A DNA stretch of 64,000 nt from Apostichopus japonicus (lineage: Eukaryota; Echinodermata; Holothuroidea; Aspidochirotida; Stichopodidae). The translations under genes and the position numbers were made by a program. The stretch covers positions 12,368,577-12,432,576 of the forward strand of contig NC_092582.1 in NCBI RefSeq assembly GCF_037975245.1. Direction: 5' to 3'. Shown piece after piece: positions 35,791 through 47,439 of this stretch (position 1 is its first letter; each line of letters opens with the position of its first letter). The notes beneath the pieces were generated by a model. That model was not told the origin of the DNA. It searched no databases and worked only from the letters and a program-made list of their open reading frames with translations.

Positions 35791-37987
35791 CAGGCGCGTA
35801 TCCAGGATTTTCTAACCCGGGGGGCGCGAATTACTATCTAAGCGGAGCGCCACCATCGGTTGGCGCGCAGCGTACAAGAAAATTTCTGGTTTTGATACCC
35901 CCCAGATCACCGGAAACGGCACTTCTCGGGCTTGAAATGACCAACCAGATGTACACTTTTTGCCTGAGAACCAAGTATTTCCTAATAGTTTTTTTTCCAT
36001 CCATAACCTTTTTGAAGATTGTCAACATGGCACACGTCATGTTCGACCTGATCGCATCTCCTGTGGGTCTTTGCTTTTGTAGGTGATTCTACGTCCCGGC
36101 CCACAATACCCGTCAGCCCCACTTTTCAAGGTTTTAAGCCCCATATTTGATCAGAATTTGAAAATTCACATTTCTCGTGAATAAACTCACTTCAAAACAT
36201 ACCCATAATGTTGTACAAAATTTCATCTATGGACAACCAATATAGAAAAAACTTCCTTCAACCCCTAACAGACCGGTCAAAATTGCACGAGTAGAGGGAA
36301 GTGTGATGCAGAATGTTGGTCAGAAATTTTGGAAAATTCCGACACAGTTAATTTATTGGTGTAGAAATATTAAACCTCTTATAACGGCTATTATAAAACT
36401 TGGTTGAAGGAAATGAAAAAATAGCAGATATTTCCGAAACCGAACACTACACACATAGGCGTAGGAGGCGCGGCGGCAGTGGCGGAGCTAGGGGTATTGA
36501 TCAGGAGGGGCGAGAATGGTCTGTAGGGGCGCTTTCGACACTATCTAAGCGGAGCGCCACCACTGGTTGGCGCGTAGCGCACAGACAATTTTTGAGTAAA
36601 GATACTCCCTAGATCGCCGGAAATGACCCTTTCAGGGCCTGGCTAATTTGCAGATAAACGAAGAATAGGGTGTCATCGCCAAATTACAGCAACAAAATGT
36701 GAGAAATGTCAATAAGTAGATGAGAGCGCAATATAAAAGTCAATAATCTAGAATAAGTAAAACGTGGTAAAGAGCTGAAAAAGGCGCCAGCAGTCCATTT
36801 GAGTCCGTCAGGGGGGGGGGGCATCCGCCCCCCTGACCGTATGGACGCTCCGCCACTGCGCGGCGGGGGTGCAGCCCCTAATTCGCCATTACTAATGTAA
36901 AAGAGAGTTTTGACATAATTGGACCTCCATGCTTTTTATACATCTACATGAGACATGTCGTTGTTTACATTAGCATCCCGCGGTATACTGCGCAATTTGA
37001 ACGGACCGTACGGTACACGATGGCATGCGATGTAATAACCGATGCTTGCTTATATGATATTGACATTGACACGTTGAACGCGCGCTTCGCGCGCGAAAAT
37101 TTTTGGTTATTTTTTCAGGCAAGTCGGACAGTTTTGAGGATTTTCATCCTGGAACGCCATTTTCATGCTCACTGATATGATGTGATATCTGCTGTTTGCG
37201 TTACAAATTCGAACAGGCGCGTAGCGAGGAATTTGCCAAGGGAGGGGCAAAGCCTGTAGGCAAATTATCTAAGCGTAGCGCCACCATAGGTTGGCGCGAA
37301 GCGTACAAGAAAATTTTGGCCGAAAATGCCTCCCAGATCGCTGGAAATGGCACTACCCAGGACCATTTGTTAGCGCGAAGCCTACAAGCAAATTTTGGCC
37401 GAAAATGTCTCCTAGATCGCTGGAAATGACACTTCCCAGGCCTTGTAAGTTGCATCTAAGCACTTTCTATTTTGAAATTACTTAGCGATATCATTTAAAA
37501 AAATGCTGAATGGGGGGGGGGGCGGTCGCCCCCGTCCCAAAATGCGTCATGTTCCCCGACGACACGGTCGAGTTCGAGACCAGCCACAGTTGGTTTCATA
37601 GCACAATTCTACACACGCGTTATGATAGACCATATATAGTATATATATATAGATCATTAGTGAGAGAGGAAAATGGAAACGTCAAAAAAATGGAGTTGTC
37701 GGTGTAAGGGGTAGGGTGAGGCACACTTTTACGAAATCATTGATCCGTCACTGGCTACCCTTCAGCGCTGTAATGATGTCACTGTTCCTCTTTCTCTTCC
37801 CGGTGTCTTGGCGTTTTTCTTCTACTCCCTCTTTTTCTCTCCTTTTTCTCTCTTTCTTTTCCCTTTCTTCCTCTCCTCCTCCTCTTTTTCCCCTCTTTTT
37901 TCCTTTTTTCTTCTCTTTTTTTTCTCTCCTCTTTTTCTTACCCGGGGGGCGCGCGCCCCCAACGCCCCCCCCCTGGATACGCACCTG
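35791..37987. mobile_element. Nested DNA transposon, CAGGCGCGTATCCAGG family, copy 1
   Basis: Inverted termini are CAGGCGCGTATCCAGG at the left and CCTGGATACGCACCTG at the right, with one mismatch. The flanking 5-mer GTCCC occurs at 35786-35790 and 37988-37992. A subterminal unit (CTATCTAAGCGGAGCGCCAC, then GGTTGGCGCG-AGCGTACAAG) recurs inside, at about 35832 and 37267. A pyrimidine-rich tract of about 150 bp (37785-37938) precedes the right end. It contains a CATAGGCGTAGGAG-type element (from about 36453, right terminus lost), which in turn contains 36477-36858. No intact transposase. CAGG ends with 5-bp duplications suggest a hAT5-type element. Confidence 0.8.
36477..36858. mobile_element. 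Innermost non-autonomous hAT element, 382 bp
   Basis: Terminal inverted repeats CAGTGGCGGAGC / GCTCCGCCACTG, flanked by a perfect 8-bp duplication CGCGGCGG (36469-36476 and 36859-36866). It carries the same GCGGAGCGCCACCA-type subterminal unit as its host, so the two families are related. It is absent from the corresponding site in the copy at 52992-54943. Confidence 0.88.
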
Positions 37988-37994
37988 GTCCCTG

Positions 37995-40290
37995 TGAAGA
38001 CGTTGAATAACTCCATTCTGATACTAATTTAATACGTCATAACCCCTAACGGTACCCATCCCCTACCCTATAGCTACTATACTGTCCTTCATAGTATTAT
38101 TTCTTGTTCCAATAAGCGAACAGAGATTAACAAACCGTCGGTTGTCTGTCAAACTTTGGCGCTTCCTGTGAAGCTGGTGGTAATGACATCATTACTTGAA
38201 GATAAGGGGCTTAACGTCATCAATAAGCCCAAACCCCTGTAAAGTCAATCGATCGATCTCTTCCGAGAACACGCTCTCCATTAATCTTCACAGAAAATGA
38301 AAGCAGAGCGTTGAGTTCAGTGCTATTATCGTTAGGTGTACACTTTAAGACACTGCCTAAACTGTGTTGACCATGTTTATTTCAAAATTAACCAACAAAC
38401 ATTCTGTTATCGATACGGAGGTATGGTATAGTCATTAAGCGTCGGCCGTAAATTTGTTAAAATATACTGTCATTAGGCAGTTTTCATTTGGTGGCAATTA
38501 AAAGAGGAAATACCTAAAGATTATAAAAAAAAAACTTGGTTAAACGCAAACTGACATGTTGCAAAGGACACTCACAAGCGATGACGATAGCTTAAGCATT
38601 GAGCAAAGGAAGCAGAGGAGAGAGGAAGGTGTTTAGTCATTCCCTTCTTGGGTGTTGACACCATGAGATTGGATGGTGCGAATGGGGTGTGGGTATTTAC
38701 AATCTTTACCTTAATTTGAGACGGTTACATACAAACTCAATTCCTTGTAGAACAATATATTTTGGGTTTCATCCACATATTGTAGACAACAAGAAGTACG
38801 GTAAATATGAGTGTAGATCGAGTTAGTGTGGTGCAAGTAATGTAGTAACCCTTGGTGTTGTGTCGGTGTGCGGGGTGGTGTAACTGAGGAACAATCCAGT
38901 TCGCGATTGGACCTTGAAACACAGTACATCTGAAGGAAACAGAATCAAGAAAGCCCTATAGTTTGATTGGCTAGTCGAGAATGGCTTTTTATAGGCTGTG
39001 GAGGATATGATGACTGCTTGCTATAGAAATCTGGCGTAGGGTGGGGGGGGGGGGGTTGGATGGCAAGAGACAACAGGGGAATCTTCACTTTTGTTACCTC
39101 TCCTGACACCGTGTCCCCTCAAATCAGATGCCATTTCATGTTCTGTGCACGGTGACAAAATACATGAAATAAGTGAATTTGGCGCCAAAGCGAAGAGCTC
39201 TTTTTTATTAAATGTAATTTTGTGCAACACTTACATGTTTATATTGGCTTACTTAGGAAATCCAACACAGTGAAAAATTTCAAATCATTATCTAATTTCC
39301 ACAGTATCTGAGAATTATCAAAAGCAAAATGTTTCTCCATGTGACAAGTTGATGTTTTCAATGCAGTAATAGGTGTTGAATATTCATGATATAAACATGC
39401 AGATTAGCCAGGTGGGACAATGATCTGATGCGAATACCGACACTCTACACTCCCCGATCATGATATGCTTGGAAACACTCATATTGACAGTATTACACTA
39501 GTTCATAACCTTTCTTTGATAGAAACATATTATTCATACTGTTCATATCGTCCAGTAAGAGTGGTTTGAAGCTTGGCAAGACACAATAGTATCGAAAAAT
39601 GGTTCAAACTGGGTTCAAAGAACATTGAAATTTCGACTGATAAACCTTGGACCTTGAAAAGAAAAGTAGAAAGAGCTACCTCAACTTGATGGCATCAGAG
39701 AAAAAGAAAATGATCGGTAAGTAGGTCAAAACCTTGAAAACTTGAAAAGAATAAAGCGGCGGCGGCGGGGGGGGGTGGATAAAAATCGATCAATGTACGA
39801 TTGGGACAGAAGACCGTTCACAGGGTGATACCTTGTGTTGATATCTTCGATCCAGTGAGTGGATGATGATTTATTCAGATTTGTGAAACAGTGCTGGATA
39901 TCCCTGAAGAACGTTCCAATTCAATCAATTTATTTCTTCGATGTCTATTTTTGAGATGAAGTCGACTGCGATTATCGGTTTTGTTTACCTATATCAAGAA
40001 CCTTTTAAATGCCATTATACCCTCCAATCAACGATCAATATTATCTTTATTCCTATTATCCAAACGCTTATGTTTGCATTCCCCTCAATGTGCGTATACG
40101 TAATTCTTTTCATCACAACTCGACATGAGGCCGTTTGTAAATGGACCAAGTAGATTCGTTACCCGCGGACCATGTTTAAGTCCTAAATCTATTTAACTGG
40201 TAATGTCAACAGCTTTCAAATCTATGTAAGGATCGCTTGACTGCAGACGGGTAAACGAACTACACAAATTTAACACTTTCACCGAACAGT
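37995..40290. other. Intergenic DNA
   Basis: Mostly unique-looking DNA with a G run near 39042-39056 and a GGC/G tract near 39757-39776. ORFs at 38711-39273 are chance frames. The ORF at 39941-40153 is hydrophobic but matches no family I can name. Confidence 0.45.
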
Positions 40291-40305
40291 AAAATTTGTT
40301 TGCAG

Positions 40306-40476
40306 AGAATCAAATGCTACGCTCTTGGCTATGGACCGGATTGTATAGAAAAGAAAAGCAATTTGCTTTTCAAGCTTTGTTCGCGTTCTTCGTTGCCATA
40401 ACAACCAAGTGGTTTTTTATTAAGCATTTTAACAGTGGTGATCTACTACGGACAATCTGTCATTCACAAACAGCAG
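40306..40476 (+). other. Orphan exon-like segment
   Basis: An open 171-bp segment sits between a plausible acceptor (TTTGTTTGCAG) and donor (CAGCAG/GTGCGT). The conceptual product has a basic stretch (YRKEKQ) followed by a hydrophobic aromatic-rich segment (FAFQALFAFFVAITTKWFF), like a membrane helix. I recognise no family and found no convincing partner exons, so it may be chance or part of a decayed membrane-protein gene. Confidence 0.2.
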
Positions 40477-40978
40477 GTGCGTTTCATTTCTGGTCCTGCC
40501 AAAATTTAATGAACAATTGACAAGCAAGAATTTACGAATTATTTATGGACGGATTTTGGTGAACCTGAATGTCTTAGGTAGCCTACGCTTTTGGGAGTAA
40601 TACTGCCGATCATTCAAATCCAATTTGGTAAACTTGTTCCACCTGTTGGCTATAAAACACTTCGGTATATCTAAATATAATATACACGGTGCTGTTCAAT
40701 ACGCAGAAATTCGTCTTACAATATTAACCTATATTTTACCATTCACCGTCAATTTTTCGATTTTGATGACGTGGGATTTCACAAAGTTCGATAAAATTAC
40801 TGGCTATCATGATTTCATTTTAGTTGTTATTTTACGTACTGTGATGAACTAATTCATAGAAGGCACATCGCCGTGCTGATTCTACTTTCGGGCAATGGAT
40901 CATTGCGGAACACATTGTGTAACATTTGCATCACAGTAAAAGGTACGTAATGTTCGAAATATCTTCCTAGTTACGTGT

Positions 40979-41215
40979 TATGTATGTATGTATGTATTTT
41001 AGATCCTCCTGCAAGCAGGAACTCGCGAAGAAGCCATCATTGGCTTATCATAGCCTCAAGCTGATCGAAGTCACTCTCTTAGATTCATATTAAACGTCCA
41101 TGATTATGAATTGTCAATTGTCAACAACTCTATAACTAGACGAGTGTAACATTAATCTTTGAGTGACTCGAACTCGTTACCTTATGATGGTATGATGTAT
41201 GATGGTCTCAGTGGA
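40979..41215 (-). repeat. tRNA-derived SINE, family S2, copy 2
   Basis: Read on the minus strand it ends in (TACA)n and carries the same landmarks as 22168-22441: GACAATTGACAATTCATAATC and GAGTTCCTGCTTGCAGGAGG, plus a degenerate tRNA head near 41165-41215. The copies differ by scattered substitutions, so they are independent old insertions. Confidence 0.75.
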
Positions 41216-42804
41216 TAGAATATCAGAATTAAATACCATTAATCACCAGCCTAGTTTCTCTTTTGGGTTAGTATTAGAGTTAGAGGTTAGGGAAGGAACC
41301 TAACCATAACTAAATTTAACCTCTTGACTTATAATCCTATACCCACAACACAAATCGATCAGGTCAAAATATCAATAGGTGATCAATAGAACTTGGTTCA
41401 GCCTCAGTTATTGGTCTTTCAAGATTGCTATAACTTTTCAAGCGATTCCCAATTATGGGGGTGGGGGGGGGGGGGTTGAGTGGGTTACATTTCAGAATAA
41501 AACGGTCTCAATAGTCCTAAGGATAAACAACTTTCAGCGACAGGCCTTACAATTGTTATTGGCGTTTGTACATAAAGCAACCAGTGAGTTTCTGGCACTT
41601 TGCTGGTAATATAATGACCTTTAATGCCATTCGCTGCTAGCGATTTTTTAGTGACAGTTCTTTTTTCCGATTACCATTTGAGGAGTACTAGTCATGTATA
41701 GGTGACCTTTTTAAACTAACATGAAGTTACCTATACGTGTTTATGACTCTAATGGACCAGATCAACAGATAACCTGACATAGTAACGCTCTAAATACAAA
41801 GGGCAGATCAGGACTGCTATCTGTTCAGAAACACCTATAAGAATTCAAAGTCCTCCGATATTTGCTAAAGTTGATGCGAACACGTCATAACGACATGATC
41901 TAAATTGACATTTATTTACTCGATGGCAATACCATAGCGTTAATGTAGGCTGTATAAAGTAACGTGTGCACGGACTTTTGCATACAATGTTTGGCTTAGT
42001 AACGGTTATAGTTGGTTTACAGACTATTAGTTAAAAGAAGGAACTGTCGAGAAAGAACGATAACCTAAAATGAGACATATACCGGTACTCTACATTTGGA
42101 AGTGGCAAACACGGCAGAGTTCATTTCTTATCTTATAGTATCTTATCTTATAGTATCTTATCTTATTGTATATTTGCACGTGAAAAAACAAAATAAATCA
42201 AATCAAATCAAATCAAATAGTTGCAAGAATAAGGATGCAGTGAAGATAACTAGTATCTTGTTTAAATTTCGTTGTTTTCTTGCGTAAACAATTCTCTCTG
42301 CTGTATCCCTGTAAAGTCTTATAAACTGTCAACTTACTTTGAGTAGGCAAACTATACGATACAAAATAATGTCTAGTAAGGTTTGACATTAGGCTAGACC
42401 TCACCACGGACTAATGTGTTGGTAAGTGATTGTCTTCTCTGTTTGTTTTTTAACATAACATTACAAATGTATTGTAAAAAACAACATCTTGTCTGTTATA
42501 TTTGTCCACTTTTGTATAATATGAAAGATTTATGTGCATTCGTTCTGTATTTTAGCTTCTAACTACACGAAACGTTTATCGTCACTTTGGCTAATGTTTT
42601 ATGCATAAACGGTAGGGCCTTTAAAAATATAATATATACACATAGAAAGATAGATTGGTAGGCATAGATAGATAGATAGATAGATAGATATATAGATAGA
42701 CAGATAGACAAACACACAAACAGACAGATAGATTGATCGATATATATAGATAGATATATATATAGGTATATATAGGATATAGAGATATAGATATATAGAT
42801 ATTT

Positions 42805-42847
<43 letters not shown>

Positions 42848-44192
42848 TTATATACTGATGGTGCATTTAAAAATCAGGAGAATTGAGGTGATGAAAGGCA
42901 TTTTAGAATTCGTTGAGAAGATAAGCGAGTGACTTATACCGATATATGAAGGTTAAGTGTCTCGAATGTATGTGTATGTGTCTGTGTGTCACTTTAAGAA
43001 TCCACAGTTATTTTCTTTATTATTTATTTTTTTAATCGTTTTTTCGTGTTTTTATCTTAACGAGTTCATTCATTATTTTTCTCTTTTGTTTGTTCTTTCC
43101 GCAGTGTTGCTATTTAACTAAACGAGCAATGATTTCTCGATTAGTAACGGTTGACGTCAGCCACCGGGATCGATACGGAAATGTTTATTATAGTTCAGAA
43201 GGACTAACCAGAGTAGCCGCTAACTTCGACACAGAGTGACGTTATTAAAAAACACAACCTTATATTACGGACACAGTTTACGCGAAAGGACGACACGGCA
43301 GTACATACGTTTAACTGGATCTGAGTAAAGAAAATGTTATGTTGTATACTCGGCTGAAGGATTAACTTCTACTTCTTTGGTGAATTGGGATGCTTTGCAA
43401 TATTGTCAGAGGATTCCACACCTCTTTAAATCGTATTTGTTTGATTCCCTCAATTTTGCTTTAAATTTGTTTTAAGTTAATATTAGTCACATGGAATCTT
43501 CCTAAATGAATTTTATTCGTTAACGTATCTTTTTTAATTAATTTGGCTTTAACCTTTCAGCCTGAATCTAAATTGACAATCTGCAGCAGGACAACTTACA
43601 AAACACAGTGTATCTAACCCTCCATTACTTTCGGTTGTTTCATCAAGGGACTAGCTGTTGCTAAAGCCTTGCGATTGAGTATCAAGCGCTTTAAAATTCA
43701 TAAAACGCCGTGTCGTTTCCATCCTTCGCTCTGTGGAGTTGCATCCAAGGAGCGTATTAAAGTTAAAGACAACATTACAAGGTAATAATATCTTGATTTT
43801 TGGTTGAATATGTTGATTTGTTGTGTTGGCTGCTATAGTAACCCTTTCCCCAAACAACGGAATATCAATGAAAATTGAAAAAAAAACCGAATACATAAAA
43901 TTTATAATATTTTTGGCGAGATAAAGTTCAATAACTTGTTGATTTTTATGTAACGTTATGAATAACCGCTGAGAGCAATTGAACACGTATCCTTGGTGCA
44001 GTTATTACGCCATGTCCTTGCGCTATGGTTAATCGATCATTATATGCCTAACTCAGTTTGTATACACGTACAGAAAGGATGATATGTAGTATATCTTGAT
44101 CAAATATTAAAACATCCTTGACTAATTCCATCCAATAAATGAACACAAAGATTATGTTCTGAGCTTATACGCTATCTGCATCAGTATACACC
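41216..44192. other. Intergenic DNA upstream of the 434-codon ORF
   Basis: TCTTATAG and AATCA pentamer repeats lie at about 42122-42220. A GATA/TA microsatellite spans 42645-42840 and a G run lies near 41460-41475. A CTTTCCGCAG acceptor-like site near 43104 might belong to an untranslated exon of the next gene, but nothing firmer is visible. Confidence 0.45.
42645..42840. repeat. GATA / TA microsatellite
   Basis: (GATA)n with CAGA and TATA interruptions, grading into (TA)n at its right end. Confidence 0.9.
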
Positions 44193-45497
44193 ATGTCACT
44201 AGCCGCCGATACCGAAGAAAAGGCGTATAAACATAATAAACGCGCGGGAAGGTTGTTAGCGCAAGAACTCGATGCACAGAGAGATATGGAGCGAATGCAC
44301 TTGGAAACAATACGCAAGGAGAAAATTCGATTGCAGAAGGAACTGGAAAAAGTTCGTAATAAGGGACAGTACCTTGTTGGACGGAAACCTCCCACAAAGG
44401 GTACTCGTCTCCTACAATCCCGTTATGCTTCTCAATCAAATATTGATCCGAGTCAAAGTTTAAATGTTGACTCGTCGGATAGACACCTAACAACGTCTCC
44501 CGTGAATAGACAGTCGGGGTTACCGCGGTTACAGTCTGGTCAAGTTATCGAGGAATCGGCTTTGGAGACCGAGTATCGCTCTAGAAAAAACGGTTACGAT
44601 CAAGTTGTCAATAAAAAACAACTCAACCACCAAAGGCAGAGGATTGAACTCGAAATGGAACAGAATTACTTGAACGCTAGGGTGGAACAATTCACGAGAT
44701 CTTTGACCCCGCAGACTTTACACAAATCACCACAACCGGAAGGGAAGGGTGTGGAGAAGGAAGAGGGGCAGGTTTCATATGAAGAAATAATCACTCTGAA
44801 TGGAGACGATGGAAATAAGTCAATGAAAAGTTCATCTTCAATCGACTCTTTGAAACCTAAGCGGAAAAAGTCACGACAGATGACCATTGCTGACTATGAT
44901 GTCAATCAAGCCAAAACTTCTGTTGCTAAGAGACTGCTCTCCGAGGGCGAAGACAACCGAACGACCGGCGGGCAAGGAGTTGTTCCTTCTCTCGTGAACA
45001 ATAAAAAGAAACTTTTGCGTCGACGCTCGACGCAAATTGGTCTTGTGAATCGCGATGAAGTGAATAAATATGCACAATTGGAAAGTCAAAACTCTTCCTC
45101 CGTATCGCAAGGTAACGTTCCCGACGAAGAACAAACCAAGGAAAGGAAATACAAGGATAAGAAAGAAATGAACAACAGAGACAGTGAAGTCCAACTAAAT
45201 CTGAAAGGTGTCGGAGCAAATACGCGAAGACAAGTCTTACAAATTATAGAAAATCCCGACTTGCAATTCGATGACGATCGTTACGCACCTGACGGTGAAC
45301 TACGGACAGTTCATATGTTACCTGACCAGGAGGAGGCCTTTGAGGAAGCCAGACATGCTCGGTATCTTAGATGGAGGAACCCCAAAGAAATGGCAAAGGA
45401 AAAGGAATTGAGCGTAGGTGATATTTTCGCCAAAGACTCTAGCGGTCGATACATTCCTGACGCGGCGAGGGAAGACGGTCAGACGGTAAATGCATGA
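44193..45497 (+). CDS. Coiled-coil protein of uncertain family, single long ORF (434 codons)
   Basis: This is by far the longest non-repetitive ORF in the window, with balanced coding-like composition. Residues about 10-60 form a charged heptad-like helix (QELDAQRDMERMHLE, RLQKELEKVRN). The middle is polar and Ser/Gln/Lys-rich, with a second helical segment around residues 145-175 (QRQRIELEMEQNYLNARVEQ). The C-terminal part has a hydrophilic motif-like stretch (GANTRRQVLQIIENPDL, DQEEAFEEARHARYLRW). No signal peptide or membrane span is present. The ATG used is the first of the frame. The frame closes at TGA 45495-45497, but CAGACG/GTAAAT just before it could be a donor, so further exons may follow. 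The N-terminal LQKELE segment faintly recalls vertebrate CCDC190; I would not name it on that. Confidence 0.7.
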   Translation: MSLAADTEEKAYKHNKRAGRLLAQELDAQRDMERMHLETIRKEKIRLQKELEKVRNKGQYLVGRKPPTKGTRLLQSRYASQSNIDPSQSLNVDSSDRHLTTSPVNRQSGLPRLQSGQVIEESALETEYRSRKNGYDQVVNKKQLNHQRQRIELEMEQNYLNARVEQFTRSLTPQTLHKSPQPEGKGVEKEEGQVSYEEIITLNGDDGNKSMKSSSSIDSLKPKRKKSRQMTIADYDVNQAKTSVAKRLLSEGEDNRTTGGQGVVPSLVNNKKKLLRRRSTQIGLVNRDEVNKYAQLESQNSSSVSQGNVPDEEQTKERKYKDKKEMNNRDSEVQLNLKGVGANTRRQVLQIIENPDLQFDDDRYAPDGELRTVHMLPDQEEAFEEARHARYLRWRNPKEMAKEKELSVGDIFAKDSSGRYIPDAAREDGQTVNA

Positions 45498-46030
45498 ATA
45501 TTTATGTATGATTCATGAATAATTCAGTACGGAAGAAAGAACATTATCTCTTACTTATAGTGTCACGCTGAACAGATACAAGTTAGTGATAAAAAGAAAC
45601 CACGACTCTTCGTATAGTTATATATGTTATTTACTTGATTTCTTTATATTTTTTATCATACGTAAAACACCCCTAAATTTAGTTCAAAAAGAAAACTAAC
45701 GTTCAGTGTTATTTCAGTCGAGCGGAATAAATGAAGATTGTCATGAATGATTTAAACGATCATTTCCTTACCATGCATTATGAATTGGATTAGAGTTATC
45801 ATCACGAAAACACAAGGTATGGACGAGTTGTGTGTGCTTGTGTTCATTTCACGATTCCTTTTGAGCATGCGCAATTATAGTTCATGGTTCAATGTCTTGT
45901 AAATATAACTGTAAAATGAAATTGCATTATATCATTTGAAAGACAATTAATTATTATTGTAGTTCTTGTTATGAATAATACGCCCGACCCAATAACAAAA
46001 CACAACAAGAAATATGTAATATGTAAAGTG
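45498..46030. other. Flank of the coiled-coil gene
   Basis: AT-rich DNA with no recognised exon. AATAAA occurs near 45726 and could serve as a polyadenylation signal for the preceding ORF. Confidence 0.4.
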
Positions 46031-46036
46031 TCCATT

Positions 46037-46284
46037 CACTCCCTCGTCCACTCGCTCCCTCGTCCACTCGCTCCCTCGTCCACTCGCTCCCTCGTCCACT
46101 CGCTCCCTCGTCCACTCGCTCCCTCGTCCACTCGCTCCCTCGTCCACTCGCTCCCTCGTCCACTCGCTCCCTCGTCCACTCGCTCCCTCGTCCACTCGCT
46201 CCCTCGTCCACTCGCTCCCTCGTCCACTCGCTCCCTCGTCCACTCGCTCCCTCGTCCACTCGCTCCCTCGTCCACTCGCTCCCT
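46037..46284. repeat. 16-bp tandem repeat array (CCCTCGTCCACTCGCT)
   Basis: About 15.5 almost perfect copies of a 16-bp unit. Because 16 is not a multiple of 3, each frame of a strand reads the same 16-residue peptide in rotation, with no stops on either strand. The ORFs across it are therefore artefacts. Confidence 0.97.
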
Positions 46285-46291
46285 TGTATTT

Positions 46292-46590
46292 TGTTTCTCA
46301 GATTTGGTCAGGATACTCTTAATAGCCACCCAAGACCCCAGATGACGTTTTCTCATAAATTTAAAGCCTTGTTCTATCAAATGTTCGGCCTGAAAACTGA
46401 CAAATAGATAATAACATTACCCATTATAATTTGCTAGTAATGCATTAGTGTACGATGTTTCTCAAATTGGGTCAGGATGCTCTTAATAGCCACCCAAGAC
46501 ACCAGATGATGTTTTCTCATAAATTTTCAGTTTCATCTATCAAATTTTAACCGTAAAAACTGATAAAATAAAGCGTAACATTACGATCAA
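46292..46590 (+). repeat. Tandem duplication of a roughly 140-bp unit
   Basis: GGTCAGGAT-CTCTTAATAGCC and GATG-GTTTTCTCATAAATTT recur in the same order at 46292-46437 and 46456-46590. The copies are diverged and directly follow the 16-bp array. Confidence 0.75.
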
Positions 46591-47439
46591 ACTTTATTAT
46601 TAATTATGTTGTTTTCGCTAATATAGGGATGCATACTAACAATATTATACCTGGTATCACTGTCGTATTAAAGCATTTCTTTCCGAGCTCGGAAACAAAT
46701 TTCTGTCATTAACATATGGTAATCAACTTTTTAGGATTCTGACGTTACCAAAATTTATGATTTCAGGCCTAAACTTTGATAGAAGCCCGCTTTTAAATTA
46801 GTGGTAAATCCTTCACTTGGACCCTGGATGACCATGAAAGTCATTGTGATCAAATCTGAAAAATTCGATATTTAGCCTTTAAATTTTGTAAGGCTATATA
46901 GCCTTATGAATTCCTCAATTTTTGCCCCAAATCGCGAAAACAACATAATTTAATAGTGAATTTTTATCGTAAAGGGAGGGTAAAGCGCTATGCACGTCTT
47001 CCAAGCACATGACGCCTTGGAATAAAGGCTCATCCGTGACTACCTGAATGAATCGTGAAACAAATCTTCCAGCGCTATCTTTCAAATCATGTGCACTTTA
47101 CTATGCCATTGGTTTTCTTGGAATTTAACCAAAATTGATTTTTAGCAAGATCAATAAAATTATTTATTGAAGTTAAGTCTATGATGAAATTACACGAGTT
47201 TAAAATATTAATTAGGACGCAACAATATAGTTTTGTTCTGGTGGCCATGTTTCCTTTTGACACTGTAAACTTATAGCAAACCATATGTAACTTTTCCCGT
47301 TAATTGTCATTCCCATTTTATAACATCTATACATATATTTACATACAATATGATATTTGGAGCTAGCATAGCTAAGCCTTTTTGACAGAACACCACATGT
47401 AGATAAATCTTATTTAGTTCTGCTTCTACTGTACTAACG

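Noticed and set aside
37716-38032. Phe/Leu/Ser-rich ORFs resembling membrane proteins (also 54681-54957)
   Set aside because: They are translations of the pyrimidine-rich tract near the right end of the nested transposon, present in both copies.
44152-44493. Minus-strand ORFs opposite the 434-codon ORF (also 44871-45219)
   Set aside because: They are antisense shadows of a much longer forward frame and have no recognisable domain.
45947-46380. Overlapping ORFs of 96-124 codons on both strands
   Set aside because: They come from the 16-bp tandem array, which has no stop codon in any frame; the same peptide appears in all frames of a strand.
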